64,000 nucleotides of DNA from contig JAFEDT010000006.1 of the NCBI GenBank assembly GCA_018241445.1, forward strand, positions 186,001-250,000, written 5' to 3'. Below the pieces are notes generated by a model. It was not told where the DNA came from. It searched no databases and saw only the letters and a program-made list of their open reading frames with translations. Within the stretch, counting starts at the first letter, position 1; each line of letters starts with the position of its first letter. This DNA is from Pseudomonadota bacterium (GTDB lineage Bacteria > Pseudomonadota > Gammaproteobacteria > Steroidobacterales > Steroidobacteraceae). The position numbers and the translations under genes were made by a program. Of this stretch, positions 20,368 to 31,500 are shown one piece after another.

Positions 20368-21552
20368 ATGTCCACCGATGTAGCGATCGTCGCGGCCCAG
20401 CGCACCCCGATTGGCGCGTTCCTGGGCGCACTGGCGCCGCTGACGGCGCCCCAGCTCGGCGCGGCCGCCATCCGCGCCGCTATTACCGCCGCCGGCGTGC
20501 AGGGCCAGGAAGTCGACGACGTGCTGATGGGCTGTGTCCTGCAGGCTGGCCAGGGGCAGGCGCCGGCCCGCCAGGCCGCCCTCGGCGCCGGCTTGCCGGC
20601 ATCGGTGCCCACGACGACCGTGAACAAGATGTGTGGCTCGGCGCTGCGCACGGTGATGTCGGCGGCCGACCAGATCCGCGCCGGCCAGGGCCGGATCCTG
20701 GTGGCGGGTGGCCTGGAGTCGATGTCCAATGCCCCGTACCTGCTGCCCAAGGCGCGCACCGGCTACCGCATGGGTCCCGGTGAGTTGGTGGATCACATGA
20801 TGCGTGACGGCCTGCAGAGCCCCTGGGACGGCAAGTCCATGGGTTGCTTCGCAGATGCGACCGCGCTCAAGTACGGTTTCACCCGGGCCGACCAGGACGC
20901 CTTCGCGACCGAGTCGGTCCGCCGGGCGATGCGGGCGCTGGAAGCGGGCGAGTTCGATGGCGAGGTGACGCCGGTGACCGTCAAGGGCCGCAAGGGCGAT
21001 GTGGTCCTGTCGCGCGACGAGACGCCAGGCACCTGCGACGTCAGCCGCATCCCCACCATGAAACCGGCCTTCGGCAAGGACGGCACCGTGACCGCCGCCA
21101 GCTCCTCTTCCATCTCCGACGGCGCCGCCGCGCTCGTCCTCATGGATGCCGCCACGGCCCGGGCGCGCAACGCCAGGGTACTGGCGCGCATCAAGGGCTA
21201 CGCCAGCCATGCGCAGGAGCCGGAGTGGTTCACCATCGCCCCCATCGGTGCGATCAACAAGGTGCTGACTGCGCTCGACTGGCGTGCGCAGGACGTGGAT
21301 CTGTACGAGATCAACGAAGCCTTCGCAGCGGTCACCATGGCGGCGACCCACGATCTGAAGCTCGACCCGGCCCGCGTCAACGTCAACGGCGGCGCCTGTG
21401 CGCTCGGCCACCCGATCGGCGCCACCGGCGCCCGCATCCTGACCACGCTGATCCACGCGCTGCGCCGCCGCGGCGGCGGCCGAGGTATCGCTTCACTGTG
21501 CATCGGCGGCGGTGAAGCGGTGGCACTGGCGGTCGAAGTCGCGGGAGCCTGA
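20368..21552 (+). CDS. Acetyl-CoA C-acyltransferase (thiolase)
   Basis: 394-residue type II thiolase that cleaves 3-ketoacyl-CoA with CoA, or condenses two acetyl-CoA. All catalytic residues are present: nucleophile C89 (NKMCGSALR), H348 (GGACALGHPIGATG) and C378 (SLCIGGGE), plus the NEAFA motif. The start ATG follows ACGGAGGTTC, a strong ribosome-binding site. It begins 32 bp after tetR. Chain length is not decidable, but context with acetoacetyl-CoA synthetase suggests acetoacetyl-CoA or 2-methylacetoacetyl-CoA. Confidence 0.93.
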   Translation: MSTDVAIVAAQRTPIGAFLGALAPLTAPQLGAAAIRAAITAAGVQGQEVDDVLMGCVLQAGQGQAPARQAALGAGLPASVPTTTVNKMCGSALRTVMSAADQIRAGQGRILVAGGLESMSNAPYLLPKARTGYRMGPGELVDHMMRDGLQSPWDGKSMGCFADATALKYGFTRADQDAFATESVRRAMRALEAGEFDGEVTPVTVKGRKGDVVLSRDETPGTCDVSRIPTMKPAFGKDGTVTAASSSSISDGAAALVLMDAATARARNARVLARIKGYASHAQEPEWFTIAPIGAINKVLTALDWRAQDVDLYEINEAFAAVTMAATHDLKLDPARVNVNGGACALGHPIGATGARILTTLIHALRRRGGGRGIASLCIGGGEAVALAVEVAGA

Positions 21553-21554
21553 CG

Positions 21555-22322
21555 ATGAAAATCCAGGAAGCGCGCGCGGTCGTCACCGGCGGCGCCTCGG
21601 GACTGGGCCACGCGGTTGCGCGGCACATCGTCAGCAACGGCGGCAAGGTCGTGCTGCTGGACGTGCAGGAAGGGCCGGGACAGGCCGCGGCGGCCCAGCT
21701 GGGGGCTGCGGCAGGCTTCCTGCGCTGCGACGTCACCGCCGAGGCCGAGGTCAACGCTGCGATGCAGCAGGCACACGAGCGCATGGGCGGTCTGAACCTG
21801 CTGGTCAACTGCGCGGGCGTCATCGGCGCCGGGCGCATCCTCGGCAAGAACGGACCGATGGCCGGCGAGTTCTTCACCAAGGTCATCCACATCAACCTGA
21901 TCGGCACCTTCCTGTGTGACAAGGCGGCGGCGGCGCTGATGCAGAACAACACACCCAACGCGGACGGCGAACGCGGCCTGCTGATCCACACCTCCTCGGT
22001 GGCCGCCTTCGAAGGCCAGATCGGCCAGGCGGCCTACTCGGCCACCAAGGCGGCGGTCGCGGGCATGACACTGCCGATCGCGCGCGAGTTGGCGCGCTTG
22101 GGCATCCGCTGTGTGTCGATCGCCCCGGGCCTGTTCCACACGCCCATGATGGATTCGCTGCCGCAGGAAGCTCGCGATTCCCTCGGGGCGCAGGTGCCCT
22201 TCCCCCCGCGGCTGGGGCGGCCGGAGGAGTTCGCCGAACTGATTGCCAGCGTGTTCGCCATCCCCATGCTCAACGGCGAGACCATCCGCCTGGATGGCGC
22301 CATCCGCATGCAGCCGAAGTAG
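21555..22322 (+). CDS. SDR-type 3-hydroxyacyl-CoA dehydrogenase (HSD10-like)
   Basis: 255-residue NAD-dependent SDR resembling type II 3-hydroxyacyl-CoA/17-beta-HSD type 10 enzymes. Features are TGGASGLG (11-18), NCAGV near 86, catalytic Ser147/148, Y161 and K165 (AAYSATKAAV), and the APGLFHTPMM segment. The family oxidises short or 2-methyl-branched 3-hydroxyacyl-CoA. It starts 2 bp after the thiolase stop, consistent with sequential beta-oxidation steps. The exact substrate is inferred from context. Confidence 0.88.
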   Translation: MKIQEARAVVTGGASGLGHAVARHIVSNGGKVVLLDVQEGPGQAAAAQLGAAAGFLRCDVTAEAEVNAAMQQAHERMGGLNLLVNCAGVIGAGRILGKNGPMAGEFFTKVIHINLIGTFLCDKAAAALMQNNTPNADGERGLLIHTSSVAAFEGQIGQAAYSATKAAVAGMTLPIARELARLGIRCVSIAPGLFHTPMMDSLPQEARDSLGAQVPFPPRLGRPEEFAELIASVFAIPMLNGETIRLDGAIRMQPK

Positions 22323-22374
22323 ACTTCAGCATGCGCCGGCAGCCGGCGGCACGAATTTGCGCAAGGGGGAAGCG

Positions 22375-24033
22375 GTGAGTGATGACATGACCGGCGTCGA
22401 ACGCGACGTGATGAATTACGACGCGGTCGTGGTCGGGGCCGGACCTGCCGGCCTGGCCTGCGCCATACGCCTGAAGCAGCTGGATCCCGCGCGTAACATC
22501 TGCGTGCTGGAAAAGGGCGCCCAGGTCGGCGCCCATTCGCTGTCCGGCGCGGTGCTGGAGCCCGGTCCGCTGCGCGCGCTGCTGCCGGCATGGGACACGG
22601 AATACACCGGCATGAAGGTGCCGGCGGCCACGGACGAGTTCCGCATCTTCACCGCCCGTGGCTCCTGGAAGCCGGTGCCGGACTGGCTCATACGGCTGCT
22701 GCCCCGCTCGCGCACCTACGGCACGCCTTTCAACAACCACGGCAACTTCATCGTGTCGCTGGGGCAGTTGACCGCCTGGCTCGCATCAAGGGCCGAAACC
22801 CTGGGCGTGGAGATTTTCGCGGGCTTCGCGGCGGCGGCGCCGCTATTCGACGAACACGGAGCGGTCAAGGGAGTGCGCATCGGCGACATGGGCCTCACCC
22901 GCGACGGCACGCCCGGCCCCGGCTTTACTCCCGGCGTGGAGATCCACGCGCCGCTGACCATCGTCGCCGAGGGGGCCCGTGGCTCACTCGCCAAGCAGCT
23001 CATCGAGCGCTACCAGCTGGAAAAGGGACACTGCCCGCAGACCTTCGCGCTGGGCTACAAGGAACTGTGGCAGCTGCCCCCGGGGCGCGTACAGCCGGGC
23101 CGCATCGAGCATGGGCTGGGATGGCCGGCGGATTCGCATACCTACGCCGGCAGCTTCCTGTATCACCTCGACAATGACCGCGTGTACGTCGGCTACATCG
23201 TCGGCCTGGATTACCAGGATCCGCGCCTGCAGCCCTTCGAGGCCTTCCAGCAGTTCAAGAACCATCCGCAGATCAAGCCGCTGCTCGAGGGCGGTGAGAT
23301 CCTCTCCGCCGGGGCCCGCACCATCGCCGCCGGCGGCTGGCAGTCGACCCCGACGCTGGAGATGCCTGGCGCCATCCTGGTGGGCGATGCAGGCGGCACC
23401 CTGAACTTCGCCAAGATCAAGGGCGTGCACCAGGCGATCCGCAGCGGCGCCCTGGCCGCCGAGCACATCGCTGCCAGCGGCAGCGGCCGCGGCTTCGACG
23501 CCGCCTGGCGCGCATCCGAGGGCGGCCAGGAGCTGCGCCGGGTGCGCAATTTCAAACCCCCCTTCAAGCGCAGCCTGTGGCTGGGCCTCGCCAACTCCGC
23601 CTGGGAGACCTTGAGCGGCGGCGCCTCGCCGTGGACCCTGAAGAACACCGCCGACTGGTCGCGCCTGCGCAAACTGGATGAGTTCACCTCGCCGCAGCGC
23701 GACTGGGTCAATCGCACCCTGCCGCCGCGCGACCGCGTGTCGTTCGTGTTTTTCGCCGGCAACTCCCACGAAGAGAGCCAGCCGGTGCACCTGAAGGTCG
23801 CCGATACCAGCATTTGCGCCGGGCGCTGCGCGCGCGAGTTCGGCAACCCCTGCGAGCGCTTCTGCCCGGCCGGCGTCTACGAGATGGTGGACGACGGCAA
23901 CGGCGGCCGCCGCCTGCAGATCAACGCCGCCAACTGCGTGCACTGCAAGGCCTGCGACATCAAGGACCCGTACCAGATCATCACCTGGACCACGCCCGAG
24001 GGCGGCTCGGGCCCGAACTACCAGTCACTGTAG
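22375..24033 (+). CDS. Electron-transfer flavoprotein:ubiquinone oxidoreductase
   Basis: Inner-membrane FAD and 4Fe-4S enzyme (552 residues) that passes electrons from acyl-CoA dehydrogenases via ETF to ubiquinone. The N-terminal dinucleotide motif is [30 protein letters not shown] is the second FAD motif, and the C-terminal ferredoxin-like domain has [17 protein letters not shown] and [16 protein letters not shown] 22375 is preferred because AAGGGGGAAGC precedes it; ATG 22387 is possible. Its place in this operon indicates that acyl-CoA dehydrogenation elsewhere feeds the respiratory chain. Confidence 0.95.
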   Translation: MSDDMTGVERDVMNYDAVVVGAGPAGLACAIRLKQLDPARNICVLEKGAQVGAHSLSGAVLEPGPLRALLPAWDTEYTGMKVPAATDEFRIFTARGSWKPVPDWLIRLLPRSRTYGTPFNNHGNFIVSLGQLTAWLASRAETLGVEIFAGFAAAAPLFDEHGAVKGVRIGDMGLTRDGTPGPGFTPGVEIHAPLTIVAEGARGSLAKQLIERYQLEKGHCPQTFALGYKELWQLPPGRVQPGRIEHGLGWPADSHTYAGSFLYHLDNDRVYVGYIVGLDYQDPRLQPFEAFQQFKNHPQIKPLLEGGEILSAGARTIAAGGWQSTPTLEMPGAILVGDAGGTLNFAKIKGVHQAIRSGALAAEHIAASGSGRGFDAAWRASEGGQELRRVRNFKPPFKRSLWLGLANSAWETLSGGASPWTLKNTADWSRLRKLDEFTSPQRDWVNRTLPPRDRVSFVFFAGNSHEESQPVHLKVADTSICAGRCAREFGNPCERFCPAGVYEMVDDGNGGRRLQINAANCVHCKACDIKDPYQIITWTTPEGGSGPNYQSL

Positions 24034-24041
24034 GCCTACGC

Positions 24042-25993
<1,952 letters not shown>

Positions 25994-25994
<1 letters not shown>

Positions 25995-27121
25995 TGCACG
26001 GACCGCAGGATCCACCGGCGGCGGCGCCGGCGGATCTGCCCGCAAGCTACCGCAGCCAGCTCGCACAGCGCGGCTTTGCGAGCGACCCGGCCCAGGCCAC
26101 GGTGCTGGCCGCCCTGGACGATCTGCGGCAGCGGTTGCTCGCCTACCGCCGCCCACCGCCGCTGCTGCGCGGACTGCGCCGGCTGACCGGCCGCACTGCG
26201 GCGCCCGCGGTGCGCGGCCTGTATCTGTGGGGCAGCGTCGGGCGCGGCAAGACCTGGCTGATGGACCTGTTCTACGACAGCCTGCCGTTCGCCGCCCGGC
26301 GGCGCCGGCATTTCCACCGCTTCATGCAGGAAACCCACGAGCAGCTGCGCAGGTTGCAACACCTCAGTAATCCGCTGGAGCGGCTGGCGGCGGACACGGC
26401 AAGCGAGATCCGGGTCCTGTGCTTCGACGAGCTGTTTGTCACCGACATCGCCGACGCCATGATCCTGGGCGGGCTGTTCGCTGCGCTGCTGCGCCACGGC
26501 GTGACCCTGGTGGCGACCTCCAATGTGCCGCCGGAGAAGCTGTACGCGGACGGACTGCAACGCCAGCGCTTCCTGCCGACCATCGCGCTGCTGCGCGGGC
26601 AGCTCGACGTGCTGCAACTCACCGGGGACAACGACTACCGGCTGCGCCAGCTGAGGCAGGCGGGCACCTGGCTGCCGGCGGCAGATCCGGCTACGCCGGC
26701 GCGGCTTGCGGCGCTGTTCCGTGAGCTTGCAGGTCCCGGCGCCCACGGCGCGGACAGCATCAGCGTGGCCGGCAGGCCGATCGCGGTGCGCGGCGTCGGC
26801 GGCGGCGCGGTGTGGTTCGAGTTCGCCACGCTGTGTGCAGGCGCGCGCAGCGCGCTCGATTACATCGCTATCGCGCACGAATACCAGGCGGTGCTGCTCG
26901 AAGGCGTGCCGGTGATGGATGAGCTCACCGACGATGCGGCACGCCGCTTCATCACGCTGGTGGACGAGTTCTATGACCGCAACGTCAAGCTGGTGATCTC
27001 CGCCGCCGCCGCGCCGCAGGAGCTGTATCGCGGCTCGCGCCTCAGCGCCCAGTTCGCGCGCACCGCCAGCCGACTGACCGAGATGCAGAGCATCGAATAC
27101 CTGGCGCGCGCGCATCGTTAA
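25994..27121 (+). CDS. zapE: ZapE/AFG1-like ATPase
   Basis: AAA-type ATPase of the AFG1/ZapE family (375 residues); E. coli ZapE affects Z-ring stability under stress. Walker A is GSVGRGKT (80-87). The downstream LYLWG...RRHFHRFM and VLCFDELFVTDIADAMIL (Walker B) motifs are diagnostic. The arginine-rich YRGSRLSAQFARTASRLTEM tail is conserved. ATG 25994 overlaps the acetoacetyl-CoA synthetase stop as TGATG, so it is translationally coupled to a metabolic operon although functionally unrelated. Stop TAA is within the first copy of a 19-bp tandem repeat. Confidence 0.92.
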
Positions 27122-27154
27122 ACACGAGCGGCTTCGTTAAACACGAGCGGCTTC
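27117..27154. repeat. Perfect 19-bp tandem duplication over the zapE stop
   Basis: GTTAAACACGAGCGGCTTC occurs twice head-to-tail (27117-27135 and 27136-27154) with no mismatch. The first copy supplies the zapE TAA stop. Perfect identity suggests a recent duplication or a maintained signal. Confidence 0.9.
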
Positions 27155-27185
27155 CCGCCGGGGGCGTTTGCCCGCGTTGACCGGG

Positions 27186-27207
27186 GGTGTGTATACCGTT
27201 ACACACC
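27186..27207. terminator. Hairpin downstream of zapE
   Basis: GGTGTGTA, 6-nt loop TACCGT, TACACACC. This 8-bp stem lies about 65 bp after zapE. No T-run follows; it may be a rho-assisted terminator or a 3'-end stabiliser for the zapE transcript. Confidence 0.45.
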
Positions 27208-27252
27208 TCGGCGCAGAGAGCATACGTGCCCCTCAGGGTAATCCCGGACCCA

Positions 27253-27271
27253 AAATCGCCTGCGGCGATTT
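27253..27271. terminator. Bidirectional terminator-like hairpin
   Basis: AAATCGCC-TGC-GGCGATTT (8-bp stem, 3-nt loop), with an extra A on the left so the minus-strand transcript ends in TTTT. Placed between convergent zapE and hppD, it fits a bidirectional intrinsic terminator. Confidence 0.55.
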
Positions 27272-27295
27272 CGGCGGAGCCGTGCCGCCGCTGCC

Positions 27296-27347
27296 GCGGG
27301 CAAAAGGCGCGACTTTTGCCCGCTCGGCCGGCGCCAGGCCCGGCGCC
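27296..27347 (-). terminator. Paired hairpins just after hppD
   Basis: Two successive hairpins on the hppD side. GGCGCC-AGGCCC-GGCGCC (27330-27347) begins 2 bp after the hppD stop. Next comes an 11-bp perfect stem, GCGGGCAAAAG with loop GCGCGA and CTTTTGCCCGC (27296-27323). They likely terminate or cap the hppD mRNA. Confidence 0.5.
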
Positions 27348-27349
27348 TG

Positions 27350-28408
27350 CTACAGCACTCCGCGCCTGATCTGGTCCTGCTCGATCGACTCGAACAGCGC
27401 GCGGAAATTACCCTCGCCGAAACCCTCGTTGCCCTTGCGCTGGATGATCTCGAAGAAGATCGGGCCGATGACGTTGCGGGTGAAGATCTGCAGCAGCAGG
27501 CCCTGGCCGGTCTGCGGGTTGCCGTCGATCAGGATGCTGCGTGCCCGCAGCCGCGCCAGGTCCTCGCGGTGGCCCGGCACGCGCGCCTCCACCCCCTCGT
27601 AGTAGGTATCGGGCGTGTCCTGGAACGCGACACCCTGGCGGCGCAGCACGTCGACAGTGCGATAGATGTCGCTGCTGGCCAACGCGATGTGCTGGATGCC
27701 CTCGCCGTGATATTCGCGCAGGTACTCCTCGATCTGGCTCTTGTCGTCCTGCGACTCGTTGATGGGAATGCGAATCTTGCCGCAGGGACTGGTCATGGCG
27801 CGCGACACCAGGCCGGTGAGCTTGCCCTCGATGTCGAAGTAGCGGATCTCGCGGAAGTTGAACAGCTTCTCGTAGAAACCCGCCCACACGTCCATGCGCC
27901 CGCGCCCGACGTTATGGGTCAGGTGATCGATGAGCGTCAGCCCCGCGTCGGCGGCGGCGGCGGCCGCGGGCGCGTCAACCGGGCGGAAGTCCACGTCGTA
28001 GATCGAACTGTCGCCGTAGCGGTCGACGAGGTAGATCAGCGAGCCGCCGATGCCCTCGATACAGGGGATGTTGAGTTCCATCGGACCGGCGCTGTGCGGC
28101 CCGGGCTTCGCACCCAGCGACAGCGCGCGACGCCAGGCCGCGGCAGCGTCGCGCACCCGGAATGCCATGGCGCAGGCCGACGGCCCGTGCACGCGGGCGA
28201 AGGCCTGGGCGAAGGATTCAGCCTCGGCGTTGATGATGAAGTTGATGCCGCCCTGCCGGTGCAGGGTGACGTTCTTGGCGCGGTGCCGGGCAACTGCCGG
28301 AAATCCCATGCGTTCGAACAGCGTGCGCAGCAGTTGCGGGTCGGGCGCGGTGTACTCGACGAACTCGAAACCGTCGGTGCCCATCGGATTGTCGGGGCGA
28401 TCGCTCAT
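27350..28408 (-). CDS. hppD: 4-hydroxyphenylpyruvate dioxygenase
   Basis: Non-haem Fe(II) dioxygenase converting 4-hydroxyphenylpyruvate to homogentisate in tyrosine catabolism. The 352-residue protein has the two vicinal-oxygen-chelate domains. The iron triad is complete: H162 (DHLTHNV), H240 (GIQHIAL) and E320 (GPIFFEIIQRKG, with the C-terminal GFGEGNFRALFESIE helix). ATG 28408 follows CAGGAGACGG, which fixes the start. An Ala-rich interdomain linker (146-153) is slightly expanded. No homogentisate dioxygenase is nearby. Divergent from glutamate dehydrogenase. Confidence 0.96.
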   Translation of the reverse strand: MSDRPDNPMGTDGFEFVEYTAPDPQLLRTLFERMGFPAVARHRAKNVTLHRQGGINFIINAEAESFAQAFARVHGPSACAMAFRVRDAAAAWRRALSLGAKPGPHSAGPMELNIPCIEGIGGSLIYLVDRYGDSSIYDVDFRPVDAPAAAAAADAGLTLIDHLTHNVGRGRMDVWAGFYEKLFNFREIRYFDIEGKLTGLVSRAMTSPCGKIRIPINESQDDKSQIEEYLREYHGEGIQHIALASSDIYRTVDVLRRQGVAFQDTPDTYYEGVEARVPGHREDLARLRARSILIDGNPQTGQGLLLQIFTRNVIGPIFFEIIQRKGNEGFGEGNFRALFESIEQDQIRRGVL

Positions 28409-28457
28409 GCGCCGTCTCCTGCTGCGCTGGCCGGAAAAGTTGGTTGCGCGAGCAATC

Positions 28458-28463
28458 ATTATA
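28458..28463 (-). promoter_or_regulatory. Candidate -10 box for hppD
   Basis: TATAAT on the minus strand, 49 bp upstream of the hppD ATG. It is in an AT-rich pocket (ATCATTATATG). The -35 region (CGCGAC) is poor. Confidence 0.4.
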
Positions 28464-28490
28464 TGTCACGGGACCAGCGGGTCGCGCATG

Positions 28491-28496
28491 TATAAT
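28491..28496 (+). promoter_or_regulatory. -10 box placing transcription start at the glutamate dehydrogenase ATG
   Basis: Consensus TATAAT with only 6 nt (TGCCGG) before ATG 28503, so transcription would begin at or next to the start codon, giving a leaderless mRNA. No Shine-Dalgarno exists upstream. The -35 match is weak. Confidence 0.5.
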
Positions 28497-28502
28497 TGCC
28501 GG

Positions 28503-31500
28503 ATGCAAACTCCCTCCGCTGTGCAACCAAACCCGCTGCTGCGCGGCATCCCCGCGGCGCGTGTCGCCCTGATCAGGGGCATCGTGCGCGCCGGCCGTGG
28601 CTCGCACGGATTGCTGCCGCGCCTGTTGCGCGCCTACTACCGCGGGGTCGCCGACGAGGAACTCGCCGCGCGCGCACCACAGTGGCTGGCGCGGGTCGCG
28701 GCCGCGCACCTGAAGTTCGCGCAGCGCCGTCCGGGCCAGCGCCCGCTGGTACGGGTATTCAACCCCACGCAACGGACCGACGGCTTCGAGTCGGCGCGCA
28801 CACTGGTGTTCACCGTCACCGACGACATGCCATTCCTGGTCGACTCGCTCGGCATGACGCTGGTGCGCGCGGGACTGGCGGTGCACATGATCGTCCACCC
28901 GGTGCTGCAGGTGCGCCGCAACGAGGCTGGCCGCCTGCGGGATGTGGCAGCGACCGCCGCCAATGGTGGCGCAGCCGCCGGCGAACACCACGCCGAGTCC
29001 TGGCAGTTGTACGAGATCGACCGCATCGACGACCCGGCGCAGCTGGAGCGTGTGCAGAGCGACCTCGCCAGCACGCTCGCCGACGTGCACGCGGCGGTGG
29101 GCGACTGGCAGGCGATGCGCGAGCGCGTGCGGCAGATCATCGCCGGCCTGCAGGAACATGCGCCGCCGCTGCCGGCCCCCGACATCCAGGAGGCGGTTCA
29201 CCTGCTGCAATGGATGGAGGAACGGCACTTCGTGTTCCTCGGCTACCGGCATTACGTGCTGCGGCGCGGCCGCAGCGAGGATCACCTGCTGCCGCAGGCG
29301 CGCTCCGGGCTGGGTGTGCTGCGCAGCCAGCGCGGCCTGGCGCGACACGTGACGACGCTGCGCGGCGACGTCCGCACCCGGGCGCGCGCGCCGGAACTGC
29401 TGATCCTGACCAAGGCCAACTCGACCGCCACCGTGCACCGCGGCGAGTACCTGGACTACGTCGGCGTCAAGACCTTCGACACCCGCGGGCGCGTCGACGG
29501 CGAGCACCGCTTCCTGGGCCTGTGGACCTCCACCGCCTACCACGGCAGCCCGCGCGATATCCCGGTCCTGCGCCGCAAGGTGGAACAGGTCATCGCCCAC
29601 TTCGGACTCGACCCGGCCAGCCACGACGGCAAGGCGGTGCTCAACGTGCTGGAGACCTATCCGCGCGATGAACTGTTCCAGGCCAGTGTCAACGACCTGA
29701 TCCGCATCGCGCGCGGTGTCGTCAACCTGTACGAGCGGCACAACGTGCGGCTGCTGGTGCGGCGCGACCCTTATCACCGGTTCTACTCCTGCCTGGTGTA
29801 CGTGCCGCGCGACCGCTACAACACCGATGTGCGTCACCGCATCGAGCAGATTGCGCGCGCCGGCTTCCACGGCGACGCTGTCGAGAGCCACGCGCAGATC
29901 TCCAGCGCGAACCATGCGCGGCTGCACGTCGTGGTACGCACCAGCGACGAACAGCCGCAGCGGCCCGACTATGGCGCCATCGAGCGGCGGATGGCCGAGG
30001 CCACCCGCACCTGGGACGACCGCCTGGCCGCGGTACTGATACAACAGCACGGCGAGACCGAGGGCCGCGCCCTGGCGGCGCGCTACCGGCACGCCTTTCC
30101 GCTGGCCTACCAGGAGGACGTGCCGCCCGCCGAGGTGCCCGAGGACCTGACCGACCTGGAGCAACTGCGCGCGCGGCCCGAGGCGCTGCAGCTCAACCTG
30201 CACCGGCCCGCCACGCAGAGGCTGCAGCGAGTACACCTGAAGATCGTCAAGCTGGGCGAGCCGGTGCCGATCTCAGACGTGTTGCCGATGCTGGAAAACT
30301 TCGGCCTGCGGGTGATTTCCGAGCGCCCCTACGAGATCGCCTGGCCGGCTGGCGGCTCGGCGTGGATCCAGGACTTCGAGCTGGAGCACCGCGACGGGCT
30401 GATCGCCGACATCGCGCACAGCGAGGAGCGCTTCCGAGCCGCCTTTGCGGCCACCTGGAGCGGCGAGCTGGAGAACGACGGCTTCAACCGCCTGGTGCTG
30501 GGTGCCGACCTCACCGGCCGGCAGATCGTGGTGCTGCGCGCCTGCTGCCGTTACCTGCTGCAGACCGGCGTGCCCTTCAGCCAGAGCTCGATGGAACGCA
30601 CACTGGCGGCCAACACAGCGATTGCGCGCAACCTGGTACGCCTGTTCGAGACCCAGTTTGATCCGGCAGCCGATCCCGGCGCCACGCGCGGCGCCGCGGC
30701 GCGCGAGCGCCGCTGCCAGAGCATAGCTACCGAGATCCGGCGCGCGCTCCATGGCGTCACCAGCCTGGACGACGACCGCATCCTGCGCGCCTACCTCAGT
30801 CTGTTGCAGGCCACGCTGCGCACCAACTTCTACCAGCGGGGCGGCGACGGCGCGGTCAAGGCCTACCTGTCGTTCAAACTCGATCCGGCGCGCATCCCGG
30901 ACCTGCCACTGCCGCGCCCGAAGTTCGAGATATTCGTCTACAGCCCGCGGGTGGAGGGCGTGCACCTGCGCATGGGCTACGTGGCGCGTGGCGGCCTGCG
31001 CTGGTCGGACCGGCGCGAGGACTTCCGCACCGAGGTGCTGGGCCTGATGAAGGCGCAGAACGTCAAGAACACCCTGATCGTCCCGGTCGGCGCCAAGGGC
31101 GGCTTCGTGCCCAAACGGCTGCCGGCGGGCACGCGCGAAGAGATACAGGCCGAGGTCATCGCCTGCTACCAGACCTTCATCCGCGGCCTGCTCGACCTGA
31201 CCGACAACATCGTGGCCGGGCGCATCGTGCCGCCGCCGCAGCTGCTGCGTCGCGACGGCGACGACACCTACCTGGTGGTGGCCGCCGACAAGGGCACCGC
31301 CACCTTCTCCGACATCGCCAATGCCATCGCGGCCGAGTACGGCTTCTGGCTGGGCGATGCGTTCGCTTCGGGCGGCTCGGCCGGCTATGACCACAAGAAG
31401 ATGGCCATCACCGCCCGCGGCGGCTGGGAGTGCGTCAAGCGCCACTTCCGCGAGCTGGGCGTCGACACGCAAAAGACCGCTTTCACCGTGGCGGGCATCG

